Below are positions 1 through 12,291 of a stretch of 64,000 bases of DNA, in pieces. Made by a program: the position numbers and the translations under genes. Source of the DNA: Myripristis murdjan. Lineage: Eukaryota; Chordata; Actinopteri; Holocentriformes; Holocentridae. The stretch spans positions 9,271,390 through 9,335,389 of the forward strand of contig NC_043986.1 in the NCBI RefSeq assembly GCF_902150065.1, read 5' to 3'. Position 1 is the first letter of the stretch. Every line of letters starts with the position of its first letter. The notes beneath the pieces were generated by a model. The model saw only the letters and a program-made list of their open reading frames with translations, made no database searches and was not told the origin of the DNA.

Positions 1-442
1 GTCCGCTGCGTGACTCTGATCCATCAGAAGCAGTCAGACTCAGAGCTGTTATGTAAACCGGGCTCTCTTCCCCTGCCTGTCACTCCTTTGTGTCACACAG
101 AGCTGCAGCTTTTCTCCCCTTTCCCCTCTTTCCTTTCTAACTCCCTCCTGCATTCACAGACTCATAAACTGACATTTTAGCCTTCTGTCTAATGATATGA
201 ACCAAGAAAGAGAGCCTGAAACAGAGAAAAAAGGAAGGAGAGTGAAACAAGAGGAAAGGAAAAGGGGGAAATGACGTGCATATTATTCTAACAATGTGTC
301 AATACACTAAAAATCAAATTGTGAAATAATATTAGGACGTTCTTCACATTATGAGACACTTGAAGCTGCCATACACATATAGAGATTTTGATTTAGCTGG
401 TTGCAATGAAGTGTGATATTTGCTGAAGGAGATGGCAAGGAA

Positions 443-486
<44 letters not shown>

Positions 487-794
487 TGTTTAGCAATTAC
501 AAGAAAAAGGAAACGATTCCAGCAAGCTGTGATTCATAATCACAAGACCAAACAGTGGCAAACAGGCTATTTTTTTTCTCCCTCAATATTCGATTGCTGT
601 GTTCCACAGAAACAGCATCTTGTCATTGGGAAATCACAGTCTGTTCTTGTCTCGACAAAATGGCGTTGGCAGGGGAGGTGGCAGCCTAAAAAAATATAAA
701 AAAAAAAAGAAAAAAGAAAGAAAAAAAAGCAGGCTTGGCACTGGAGGGATGCTGGTTTGGATTTCTGCGCCGGCTGGATGAAATGTGACTAATG

Positions 795-1440
795 CCTTCC
801 CATGCTGCTACAGTTGCTGTGGAGGTGCCCTTGAGCAAGGCACTCAACCCCCCAGATGGTGTAGTGGAGCTGCTGCAGAGCCAAAAATATGACAGTGGTC
901 GCGCCGGGCCACTCCAACACTCAGAAAATAAAGCACATAATTGTAGCTTTGGGGGTACAACGGCCTGTCACGGGGCAGGTACAGCTTTTGTACCCTTCAC
1001 ATCGGGTACTTATCAGTCCCTTGGTGGTTTGTACTTTATAGAGATCAGTCTTATTCTTATATCATAACTGCAGTATTAACTGGAGAATTGTATTACCTAT
1101 TTGTCATATGCAGAAATCTACAAAACTGTATTTATTTCAAGGCTACTCGACCATGGCCTATAAGTTGAAATGTACCTTAAATTAATGTTTTACCTAATTT
1201 ATTTATTTATTTAGGTATTAATGTATTCATTCATACAAACTCATGTCTCCTCATATTGTACCTTAACATTTAGAGTAAATAGTACATGCATGTACCTGCT
1301 ACTGCTTGGGAACATATAGTGTATGTACCTATTTGGCTCTGAAAAAAGTTCACATAATTAACCTAAGGTCCAATAATTAGTCTGACTGGGGGACATTGTG
1401 TACCTTGGGGGACAGATATGGACTCATGTTATAAGTGACA
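795..1440. repeat. Probable interspersed repeat
   Basis: The stretch contains the phrase CCCTTGAGCAAGGCACTCAA, a wording common in teleost dispersed repeats, followed by many GTACCT/GTACTT motifs up to about 1400. Family and ends are uncertain and no coding frame is preserved. The call rests on recall of fish repeat wording and not on a second copy in this window. Confidence 0.3.
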
Positions 1441-2129
1441 GTGAGGATGAAAAAGAAAAAGAGCAGGCTTACTGAACAAAAACTTTATTTTGAACACAGC
1501 ACCATTACAAACACAGTTAACCAAGAAAATGCTCCACAATAGAAAAAGAAAAGCCAGACTCCAATAAAATATCAGTGGAACAGCAATCAAAACATGAACA
1601 TAAAATAAATGAGTTAGATTTAATTAAATCTCACCATGGATAAAGGCTAAAGAAACTGATTTAAAATCTGCAGCAGTGAGTTATTTGACAGAAAAATGAA
1701 AAAGAAAATCAGTGTTAACACTCAAAACACCTCAATATATTCCTAAATACATGTAATCCGGGTGATATTTTCCTGTATTAGGCATCATGTTTGTCCCTCA
1801 CTGCTCGCAGCCTGCAGTCTGTTCCAGGCTCCACAAAATGGAGGCTGCTCGGCTCGTAGCCTGTTAGTTCCCCTGCGCCTCGTCACCGCTGCACAACAGG
1901 CAGAGATGCCCGCGTGCACCGTGCACGGACAGCGGCACAGTGTCACGTCTTGCCTTCTGGGAGGGCGTGCACGTGGATGGCTCTGTGTGTGTGTGTGTGT
2001 GTGTGCATGAGAAGGGAACAGAGATGAGTTGGTGACCATGTGTGCATATGTGACTGTGTGTGGGTGGATAGTGTGGATGTTGCTGTTTATGTGTGTATGA
2101 ATGTCTTACCCAGTGTGCATGTTATTGTA

Positions 2130-2169
<40 letters not shown>

Positions 2170-2779
2170 AGAGAGTGAGCTGACCCAGATCTGCTTATTA
2201 GCATCAGGAGGAGGGGGACGGCAGTCACTTAGAGCTTTGTGCCGGAGCAGTGAACTGTGCTCGTGCTTCAGTGACACACCATCAAGCTTCATACAGTAGC
2301 CCCCTTCCTTCCTCCCTTCCTTCCTTCCTTCCTTCCCTCCTTCATCCTCCTCTTCCTACTTCCAAATATCTGAACTATCCAGGAACCAAACCCACAACAT
2401 GCACCAAACGTACTCCTCCGTTTAGCTGCAGTTAATCTGACAAAAGATCCTGCTGCCTGAACGGGAAAATATTGCCAGTACTCCAGTCATAGATGCATAA
2501 ATTAATTTTGGATAAATTAAAACACATCACTGAACTGTGACAAGAGAGGTCATTCTGTGTTAAGGACAGGAATTTGTTAAATTTGCTCTCCAGATTTGCA
2601 ACACAAGGCAGAATCAAATTCTGTTTAGTTTAGTTTTGGTGTTGATGATTTACATGTACATAAGTAAATTAAATTAAAATGGCTACAATAACAGAAAAAA
2701 AAAAAACATGTTTACATTTCGTTATAACAAAAAAAGTCAACAAAAAGCCCAAGTGTCTCCCTTGCCGCATGGTCCAGTA

Positions 2780-2848
2780 GTGAATGAATGAATGAATGAA
2801 TGAATGAATGAATGAATGAATGAATGAATGGATGGATGGATGGATGGT
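2780..2848. repeat. TGAA tetranucleotide microsatellite grading into GATG
   Basis: About a dozen TGAA units are followed by several GATG units. The open frames read through it on the minus strand (runs of Ile-His-Ser-Phe) are products of the repeat. Confidence 0.95.
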
Positions 2849-4026
2849 AGTGATCATGAAGGCTTGGGAGCTCACTGTGCTGCTGATTCAGATCCAGGGA
2901 CACACAGAGGCATTCACCCATCCTTTCCCTGCTGTCTTTTCATTTATGCCCCCCCCCCCTTTTTGTTGACATGCTGATCAACAAAAATGCCAAATCCATG
3001 ACACAACAACAAGATGTTGAAACAATAAAGATGGGCAACAATTAGAAACAGCAGCTTTTTGTCATGGGATGCTTGTTCTTCACACCATGTTTTTCCCACT
3101 GATATAATATTTTGTGTACAGAAGCTGGTAACTCACTCTCTGACAGAGGGAGGGTGTCATTTCTTTGAATTAGGGGTTATATGGTTTACTGCCTATTTTA
3201 GTTATTAAAACTAGTGTGGTTTGCTCTTTTATAAGTCTCTGTTCCTCTTTTTTGTATATTATTTTGTAGCCTTTTTACCGGTTAATAGACATTTCAACGG
3301 TATTGTTGATAAATTCTGAATTTTTCCTTTCACATCCGTTTTCCTCACTTCCCCTTTTCCCCTGGATTTTTATTCTTACAGTATAACTTGTGGATGTAAC
3401 ACTCCCATTCGTCAGTCCTCATCCCTTTTTGGAAGTAATATTGTTCATGGGCACTGCTTTATATTACCCTGTATCACAGCCTTGAGTGGGAATTGGGACT
3501 GGGTTCAACCTGTGTTCAATTCAAGCAAACCAGGATTTGTGTTTCTGTGAAAATTCACAAAAAATTGACACAGAGGAAATTATTGTGTGAGCTCTTTCCA
3601 CCGGGAGCATCTGAACTGCCTGGGATGCAGCTCTCCCTGGTGTGTATGAGGGCAGGTTTTGGTTGCTGGTTGAGAGAGTTGAGAGAGGTGGTGAGCTAAA
3701 AGTGTCTCGTGTCACCAGCTGAGGCTGGTGCGTCACTCAGTCAGCTGAGAGTTACATGATGTCAGACAGGAACAAACCAGCGATGTCTCAATTCAGAGTC
3801 CAGGGAAATGTCTGTTCACAGGGATCCAGTGCAGGTATAGTGCAGCCTCACTGAACGTGTAATTATTGATAAAGCAGACAACAAAATGTGAATGTAAACA
3901 TGGGCAACACTGAAGGGAATGTTAGTTGTCAGTCAAATGAACCGAGCATGCATATTTCTATGAGTGATGTCTATTGAAATTGAACAAGAAGTAAGATTTA
4001 TGAAGCCTAAATGTAACCTAATATCA

Positions 4027-4029
<3 letters not shown>

Positions 4030-4075
<46 letters not shown>
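4030..4075. repeat. (GA)n microsatellite
   Basis: Uninterrupted GA dinucleotides about 0.6 kb upstream of the actr5 start codon. Confidence 0.95.
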
Positions 4076-4079
<4 letters not shown>

Positions 4080-4664
4080 CTGCGCCCCCTGGTGGTGAAA
4101 AATGTTCATTTAACTGCAGCTGGTCTCTGATCAGTGGGGAGCATAAAAGGAAAGTGTAACTATTCGTTCAAGATCTGCAATGATCTTAAATAGATGGTGA
4201 CCATACATGATACACACATTTCTAATATTCGTACCACTCACTGACAGGGAGATACAGATTTTTATTTCACATTTACTTCATAAGTCATCCTACCGAGTGT
4301 GCCCATTCACTCTCACTTTGACTTGATAAGGGTAATGGGAATTTGTTTATATTGATATATTACACTGTGTAGTTGTATGGAATTTCAAGATTAAATACGT
4401 TTTTTTCAATGCATGCAAATTAATAAAACTAAAAAGTTACAAATAAACAGGCATACAATACAAAATCAAAACAGATATTAGATTATAAGTACTATTAAAT
4501 AACAAAATGGCTTGTCTTTTAAAACCGGCTTCAGAAATGCACCATATTATATTATATTATATTATATAACTCCTCCTTTATGCTAATACTATTTCGTCTA
4601 GGAACTAAAAAACTGTGTCACCAGGCCTCCGGTCGGTTGTATTTTGTAGCGACACCCATTCAAA

Positions 4665-5121
4665 ATGGCTTCCAGAGCAGAGCCGGTTTGTCAGATATTC
4701 TCGTTCCAGGACTGTAAAACTTCTCCGGACCCGGTTTACGAGCTCCCGGCCCGGTGTGTGAGCCCCTCCCCGGTCCCGCTGGTGGTGGATAACGGCTCCT
4801 TCCAGACCCGGGCGGGCTGGGCCTGCCGGGCGGCGGAGCTCGGCTCCCCGCGGTTGCTCTTCAAGTCCGTGGCGGCGCGGAGCCGCGGGGCGGCCCGCAG
4901 CGAGACGCAGATCGGGAACGACATCTCCAACCTGGAGCCGCTGCGGTGGCTCCTCAAGAGCCAGTTCGACAGAAACGTGGTGGTCAACTTCGAGATCCAG
5001 GAGCTCATCTTCGACTATGTGTTCACACACCTGGGCATCACGACAGAGGTGGGGGGTGGGTCACAGGGTTTGTGCCACAACTTGTATCACCTAAAAATGT
5101 TGGCTAAATGGTATTTCAGGG

Positions 5122-5155
<34 letters not shown>

Positions 5156-8100
5156 GGACCATTTTTAATTCATTTTTGAGTGGTCAAAAATGGTTAATTT
5201 TTTGCACCAAATCTGTGTAACAAATGGTATTAACATAAAAATTGCTGCAACAACTTATGACACATAATTTAGTGGTTATTATTATGCTCCTATTATAATG
5301 TTTTACCCCTTATACACTCTAAATAGATAAATAAATAAATAGATAGATAAATAAATAAATAGGCGCCTAACAAAAACACAATGTTTGTTACAGATTTATA
5401 ATAACTTCAGCTCAAATTAATCTTCAGGTTCTCAGCTTTCAGATGATGTTTACCGCTTCTGTGTGGCATCTACTGCTGACCTCTGGTTTCCCCTTGAATA
5501 TCCCTCGTCCCTTCAATAGAATGGGTCGAAGAAAGGGGACGGGATTGTAAGGGGTTAAAATTTTTCACCGTAATTTAAAGTGATTTAAGATGCCAACTGA
5601 ACCAGTTGTAGGCCCAGCATTGATGTGAATTCACACACCATAGAGCCTGTTTTAGAGCAAGCAATTAATGCAAAATTCTATGTTTCAGAGTATACTTTGT
5701 AAGTAGTATCAAACTGCTTTGAGGATCAGGCCTTTTAAGGAAAAATAAACAGATTTGATATCTGTTTGAAATAAATAATTGATTTTTTCTCATTTGTATT
5801 GGTGTAGGGCTGTTACTACTCTTTTCCTTGGTGATTAGTCCGTCAGTTACCTTTCAGATGAACTCATTAATAATTTCCTCTATCCTATTTGAAAAACAAG
5901 GACTAATTTCCATCAGAGGTTAACAGAGCCCAGTTAAGGTTTGAGTAGTGCTTTTTAAATTTTGACCAGCAGTGAAAATAACCCCGAAGGATGATTTTCT
6001 GTTAATTGACTGTATCATCAGTCAGTGTTGTGTTGTTGGTGTTCATGTGTGTGAACCATCCCCTCCTCCAGGGCAGCGTGGATCACCCCATCGTGCTGAC
6101 GGAGGCTCCCTGCAACCCGCTGCACTGTCGGCAGATGATGTCAGAGTTGCTGTTCGAGTGCTACCGCGTCCCGCACGTCTCCTACGGCGTGGACGGCCTG
6201 TACAGTTTCTACCACAACAACGCTCAAAGAAACGTGACGCGGCCACACACCGGCATCGTGCTCTCCTCGGGATACCACTGCTCCCACATTCTGCCGGTCA
6301 TCAACGGCAGGTGAGGCGTCCGCAGATACACACTGTCACCTTCCCATCACACACTCTGTGCACACTTTAACGCGGTGTGTGTTTGTTTCCCGAGGTTGGA
6401 TGCTGTGAACTGCAAGCGTGTGAACGTGGGCGGGAGCCAGGCGGCGTCCTACCTGCAGCGTCTCCTCCAGCTGAAGTACCCGGGCCACCTCGCCGCCATC
6501 ACTCTCAGCCGCATGGAGGAGCTGCTGCACGAACACAGCTACACTGCTACTGATTACCATGAAGGTTCGCACCGCATCTCCATCCAGACAAACATAGACA
6601 CACACACACACACACACTCATGGCCACACTTAAGGCTGCACTAGGGAACCTCACGTGTGAGTTGAAGCTGTGAATTTTTGTTTTGTGATATCACCAAAGG
6701 GATGGAGGAAGTGACAGAGAAAAAAAATCTCTAAATTCAGCTGTTGTCAGTGAGTTTATCTCAATTTACTCACTGCTATTTAGGAAAAAGTGTTGTATTT
6801 TGCTCTTAAGTTTTAACTCACTACTCCCAGTGCACTGTGAAATTTTCTTTCTTTTGTCAACCCAACAACTGAAGTTAACTCAAGCAAATACAGTGGAGTG
6901 ATTCTACATCATCTCATGTAAGGGGAAATGGATGCTCTTCTCTGTTGCAGCAACACTTTAAGACAGAAATTAAATTGGAATTAAAATCAAAACCCAAACG
7001 TCACATATACACGCTCAATTTGTGTAATGAACATGCACACACATGCCATTATCACGGATGGGTGAAGAGGCTAGAAGGCTAGACTTTGAGGAATATGATG
7101 AATATATTATTTTCTTCCTTCCTCACTCAACGCACCACAGAGCTGGAGAAGTGGCGCAGCCCGGAGTTTTATGAGCGGGAGGTTCACCGCATGCAGCTTC
7201 CCTTCTCGGCCAAGGTGCTGGGCGGCTGCGTGAGCGTGGAGGAGCGGCAGGAGAGACGGGCCCAGCAGCTCCGGCGGCTGCAGGAGATCAACGCCCGCCG
7301 GCGGGAGGAGAAACTGCAGCAGGACCAAGAGAGGCTGGATAAACTGCTGGCTGTGCAGGCAAAGGACTTAATTATTGTTTGGTGTTTACGAGTTGTTGCA
7401 GATCCTAATACACTGTACATAAAACATGAGACTTTCTTTAAAGTCATAGCGTTGGCCTTAAACAGCAAAGATTATACCACTCGATCAGATATCATGCAAC
7501 ATGTTATCTGTTTTGTTTACAATTATTTTTGTTGTTTCTCTGCATGAAACTGGGAATTCAAAGATCAAATTTGAACCATGAATTTGGTTTCCAGGCGGTT
7601 TGAATATATTATTTGTGTGTTTTTTCGGTGCAGGAGCTGCTGGAGGACGGCCTGCTGGATCAGTTTCATAAGAACCTGGTGGAGTTGAACATGGACTCGG
7701 CCGAGGAGCTGCAGTCCTACATCAACAAACTGCAGCTGGCAGTGGAGCAGGGCCGACAGAAGCTGCTGCACATCGACGGAGTGGAGGGAAAGACCGAGGT
7801 GGGATAGATTTGTCTTCTCTTTCAAGTGCTCTGTTGACGTTTGAGGCTCTTTAGATGTCGGTTACCTGTGCAGGATGTGCAGCAGATTTTTTACTAATAA
7901 ATTCTGTTCTTTTTGATCGGTATATAAAGAATACAACAAAATAAATGATATATTATTGTACATCTGTAAGTTAAACTTTTCACACCTGAGCTGCCATTTT
8001 CCCATAATCTTTGTATGCAAAAAAGGGATGATGTCATAAGATAGGGAGACTGACATCTGCACGATGAACGATGCAATATTACAATTTTTTGCAATTTTTA

Positions 8101-10981
8101 TTTGCTTTTTTAAAACTAGGCCATGGGGAAAAGTTTAGTCATACACTTCTAGATACTGTATATGATGAGTCATATTTCCAAAAATAGTGCACATCAAGTA
8201 TTGAAGCACTTAAGTACAGCTTTTGTACAGGTATCATGATTCGATGATTATTCATGATTATGATGTATTGCAATTTTTGTTTTTTTAAGTATATCGATTC
8301 AGGAATTAAAAAAAAAAAAAAAGATTACAAAAATCATTAAGAAAAAAACTATTCTTGATACTGGAGTGAATTGTTTTCCCACCACTGATGGACAGCTGTC
8401 ATACAGCAGTCCTAATGCACATTGTGATATTTATATATGTAGCTAAATCTTCCCATTTTTACAAGACAAAACACACTCAAACATTGTATAATATTGCATA
8501 CAGTTTTATAAACAGCATATCTATGCATCAGCATTTCATAAACAGAATTTCTAATTTTCTATGTGTGTGTGTCACATGCTGTTTGGTTGTCAGCTCGTAA
8601 GCCAGGGGGCAGAAGTTACTGTATTGTATTGCAGCTGATCAAGTGGGGACCCAGAGAGCTGAGATCACATTCATGTAAACTCATAATTAATAATTAGGCT
8701 CATATGTCATCAGCATGTGACTGCGCTGCCGGCTGTACAGAATCTGTCCTGGTTTGCAGCAATAAATTTGTTGCAGCTGACTTGTAGCCTGAGGCTGTTC
8801 TGTGGCGCCGTGCCAGGTGTCTGAGCTGGAGCAGCCGATGGACGAAGGAGATGGCGTGGCGCTGATGGATGCTGACTTCCCCGAGGACACTCTGCCAGAC
8901 AAACCGGCTAATGTGGTTCAGGTGAGGCAGTGAGGCGCAGACACTGCAATGTCCAGGACAGATATTTACATTCTCATGAAGGCTCCGTGGTCAATTATTT
9001 GCCAATTTGATGTGTCACAGAATATAACAAAACGAAAAAACACAATATAGGTTTTTGCTCAGGCTTTGTAAGAATAAATTAGGTGGAAATAATAATCAGC
9101 ATGATGTGTTTTACCAAAATGTATTTGAATGTAAAATTGTGTTTATTGGATGGTTAATGTGCCAAAAGATAAAACCAGTTTATAATTGTTTATGTATGAA
9201 ATAACCTAAATGGAGGTTTTGGAGGAGCTTAGTTTTGCACACATGCACTTTTTGCTATCACCGAACATCTGCTGTTAGTATTTGTGTTGCCTTCTACTCG
9301 TGCTTAACTGCTTCCTTGTCTCCAGCCGGTGTTCAACATGGCCGAGTACCACCAGCTGTTTGTGGGGACGGAGCGTCTGCGCTGTCCAGAGATCCTGTTC
9401 CAGCCCTCCCTGACCGGAGAGGACCAGATGGGACTGATGGAGACGCTGCAGTACGTCCTGGCCAGGTACGACACACTCAGTCAAAACACACTGACACTCG
9501 CAAAAACACAACACTGACACTCTCTGTTTTAATCAGATATAATAATTAGTGTCTGAATTCTGGTTTTATCAATTGAACCTTTTCAGATATTTCTCTGTAA
9601 GAAAATGTAAAGAGTTATAACTATCACCTTTTTAACACGTTTCTAACTTCTGTTCCATGTGCAGGTACACTCCAGAGCAGCAGGAGGCGCTGGTCAGCAA
9701 CGTGTTCCTGACAGGAGGCAACATGCAGTACCCGGGGATGAAGGAGAGGGTGGAGCGAGAGCTGCTGGCCATGAGGCCCTTCCAGTCGCACTTCCAGGTG
9801 CAGTTTATATTATTCATGTTAACGTCATGACCACAACAACATACCACATCCCTCTGGAGCCCGTCGCTGTGTTTTCACCCTGAGAAAGCACACACCTTAT
9901 TCGATTTTTGTCGATGTCACAGTAGATCAGTCAGTGTATTCTATATTACGCTCTTTAATGAAAAGGTTTCATTTTCAGGTGATAATCACATACATTTTAA
10001 TATCTGAATAAGATGTCAGGCCGCAAAACTCGCTCTTCTTTCAGTATTGTTTATGTTATCGTATCCTATCACAAATTCTGTACTTGAATAAACATGTTAT
10101 ATTGTATACTCTAAATTACCTTATGCCCGGGGTTTTTAAATTTTTGTGTGTGTTTCTCACTCCCAACTTGACTTTCATTAGCACTTATCAAAACCAAGTT
10201 ACAAAATGCTTTACATAAAACAGAATAAAATGAAGTAACATGAAATAGAACAAAAGCAGAGGAACAATAAAACGATAACATGCAGCGTCAAAACGAAAAC
10301 ATTAACGAGTCAAAGCAGTAGACTTCTAAAACAGAAATCATGAGTCGGCATTTCAGTTAAAGGTGCTGATTTAGCGAGCTGGACGTCCTCAGGCGGGTCG
10401 TTGCAGAGCCGAGCGGCCCGGACAGCAGAAGCACCGTCATCACTGTCACCCCAAACATCTCACTAAACATGATTTTTACAGATCTGACTGCTTTTATATG
10501 CACACAGCCTAATAATCCAGTAATTTGGAGACCAGACCAGAGTTATCAAACTGAAACGTAATGAGATTATTTTCCTCTATACTTAGTCATGTTTTTCAGT
10601 CCAGTGGTGATTCACTTACAAATCCAGTCGCTGTCTACATTTGTTCATCCCCAGGTGTCCATGGCGTCACGGCCGGCCCTCGATGCCTGGTACGGGGCCA
10701 GAGACTGGGCCTTGCAGCATCTTCCTGCAGGAGGAGGAGGAGGGACGGAGGGCTGGATCAGCAGGCAGGACTACGAGGAGAAAGGAGGAGAGTACCTGAG
10801 TGAGCACTGTGCCTCTAATGTCTTCATCCCTATGAAGATCGCCAAGCCCACTCCCTCCCGTCCCTCAGAACCCGCCGTCACCTCATCAACACCGACAGGA
10901 GTTTCTGCCGCCGCCGTCACATCCATTCTGTCCTCGTCGGGTCCTGCTGCTGCAGCTGACGTTCCTGTGGTTACATGCTAG
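4665..10981 (+). CDS. actr5: Actin-related protein 5 (ARP5), INO80 complex subunit
   Basis: ARP5 is a nuclear actin-fold subunit of the INO80 chromatin remodeller. It works with the INO80 ATPase and IES6 in nucleosome sliding. Nine coding exons keep frame: 4665-5048, 6072-6310, 6395-6564, 7141-7358, 7634-7798, 8817-8921, 9326-9465, 9665-9797 and 10655-10981. They give 626 aa, close to human ARP5 (607). The actin phosphate-binding segment [13 protein letters not shown] is at residues 40-52, a second actin motif ([15 protein letters not shown]) is in exon 2, and [11 protein letters not shown] is in exon 8. The family-specific insertion in exons 4-5 is rich in Glu and Arg ([16 protein letters not shown]) and predicts a coiled coil. 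The start was chosen as the first ATG of the conserved frame, with A at -3 and G at +4. Exon 1 is GC-rich with many CpG, which suggests a CpG-island promoter. Intron 4 uses a GC donor (CAG|GCAAAG). The tail after residue 570 is Pro/Ser/Ala-rich and probably disordered. Confidence 0.96.
5155..5570 (+). repeat. Interspersed repeat, copy A (actr5 intron 1)
   Basis: It follows a poly-T run at about 5127-5154. From about 5200 it matches a second copy at 20690-21155 over most of its length. Shared phrases include CACCAAATCTGTGTAACAAA, CAACAACTTATGACA, TTCTCAGCTTTCAG and TGTGGCATCTACTG. The two copies differ by many substitutions and small gaps, so they are old. No coding frame is present, and the family (perhaps a nonautonomous DNA element) is not recognised. 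Confidence 0.75.
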
Positions 10982-12186
10982 CGGGTGGCCTCATCGGAGA
11001 ACTGCTGCATTAAATATTCAAAATATTCAGGAAAAATCCTCAGATGTTCTTACGCTGTTGGAGACCATTAATCTGTGATGCTCTGTGTGTCCCAGGACTC
11101 ATAACGAAGTGGAAAGGTAATTTACATGTAAAGTGCCTAGTCTGCCTCTGTGTCAGACTGATTTCCTACATTTCCCAGAATGACTGAACAACCCTCAGCT
11201 GGCATGTGTGAGTTTGTTGTTTTCGGTCAAAAGTGGATGTATTTGTATATAAATGACTTCACGGTGCGATCGCTCAGCTGTGGATCGTACATGTCTTTGA
11301 TTTCCGCTGCGCCGCCCCGACTCAACACACACGTCCTGTGGCTGCTTTGCATTCTGGTCTATTGAAGCTACTGTTGGTGGAGACTGTTGGTCTCTCTGCC
11401 TCTTCTGTGACTGATTTCTCCCTGGATGATTATTGAATGTTGGTTGAAAATGCTGTAGGAAGAAGCCTTGGTTCTTTTATTCAGAGGGAACAATACACAC
11501 ACACAATTCTTTTTTTTTTTCACATTTATGATTTAGACACTATCAAAACATTTTCTCCTGTTGCACAAAATACACCACCAAACAACAAAATGGGCCCACA
11601 AGCATAAGGATCATTGCCATTATTTTTTTCCTTAAATTATACAAACAAAATGAGAGTTCAGTAATGTTTATTCGAATGGGAAACGCTCGTCCTGTTCTTT
11701 CCAGTTCTGCAGGGACCACTTACTGTTTGGAGATTTTCTGCTCTGGGTCTCTTGTGACTTGTGCAACTTCCTGTGCAAACAAGAGGCGTTTTGGCATTTT
11801 TAGTTTTGAATTATTATTACAATCACACTTGGCAGCTAACTGCTGAAAACGACCAGGGGCCGCTCATATTGAATGGTCATTCCCTTAATGCTCTTAAAGA
11901 GACTGTAGGGACATTTTATACGTTATGTACAAATTGTGTTTTTGTTTGTATGTTCTTTTTTTTTAATGTATATTTTCCAAGATGAAAGCAAATGTTTAGA
12001 GCAACTGTTTATGAAAATAACAAAAGCAATAACTTTTCACAGAAGTGCTTTGAAAGTCTGAAATAAAATAGATTATTTGGATGCTGTGTGGTATCACTGG
12101 CATACAAAATGCTGTGAAGCTGTAAAAAATTATAAACATGAATCAATCCATAGAAAAGAAATCCATGTTTCATGCCCCCATTCAAA

Positions 12187-12188
<2 letters not shown>

Positions 12189-12272
<84 letters not shown>

Positions 12273-12291
12273 ATGTGTTTGTGTGTATAAC
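12189..12291. repeat. (GT)n microsatellite, about 100 bp
   Basis: Almost pure GT dinucleotides with two TTTGT-type interruptions. Frames through it encode Val-Cys or His-Thr runs and are not genes. Confidence 0.97.

Larger units (their letters stand above)
1..4620. other. Intergenic, repeat-rich, no gene recognised
   Basis: No open reading frame here resembles a known protein, and the longer frames run through simple repeats. Contents seen: poly-T at 448-478, an A-rich stretch near 690-730, a probable interspersed repeat at 795-1440, (GT)n near 1983-2005 and 2136-2166, a CCTT-rich stretch near 2305-2345, a TGAA/GATG tetranucleotide array at 2780-2848, (GA)n at 4030-4075 and an ATATT-type run at 4541-4570. 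On the minus strand an AATAAA-like signal lies near 1482-1488, but no exon could be tied to it. Confidence 0.6.

Noticed and set aside
1470-1760. Possible minus-strand 3' end with an AATAAA-like signal
   Set aside because: No upstream minus-strand coding exon could be found between 1.5 and 4.6 kb, so one hexamer in AT-rich DNA is not enough.
4605-5030. 141-codon open frame on the minus strand
   Set aside because: It lies opposite the GC-rich exon 1 of actr5 and resembles no protein; high GC lowers stop frequency.
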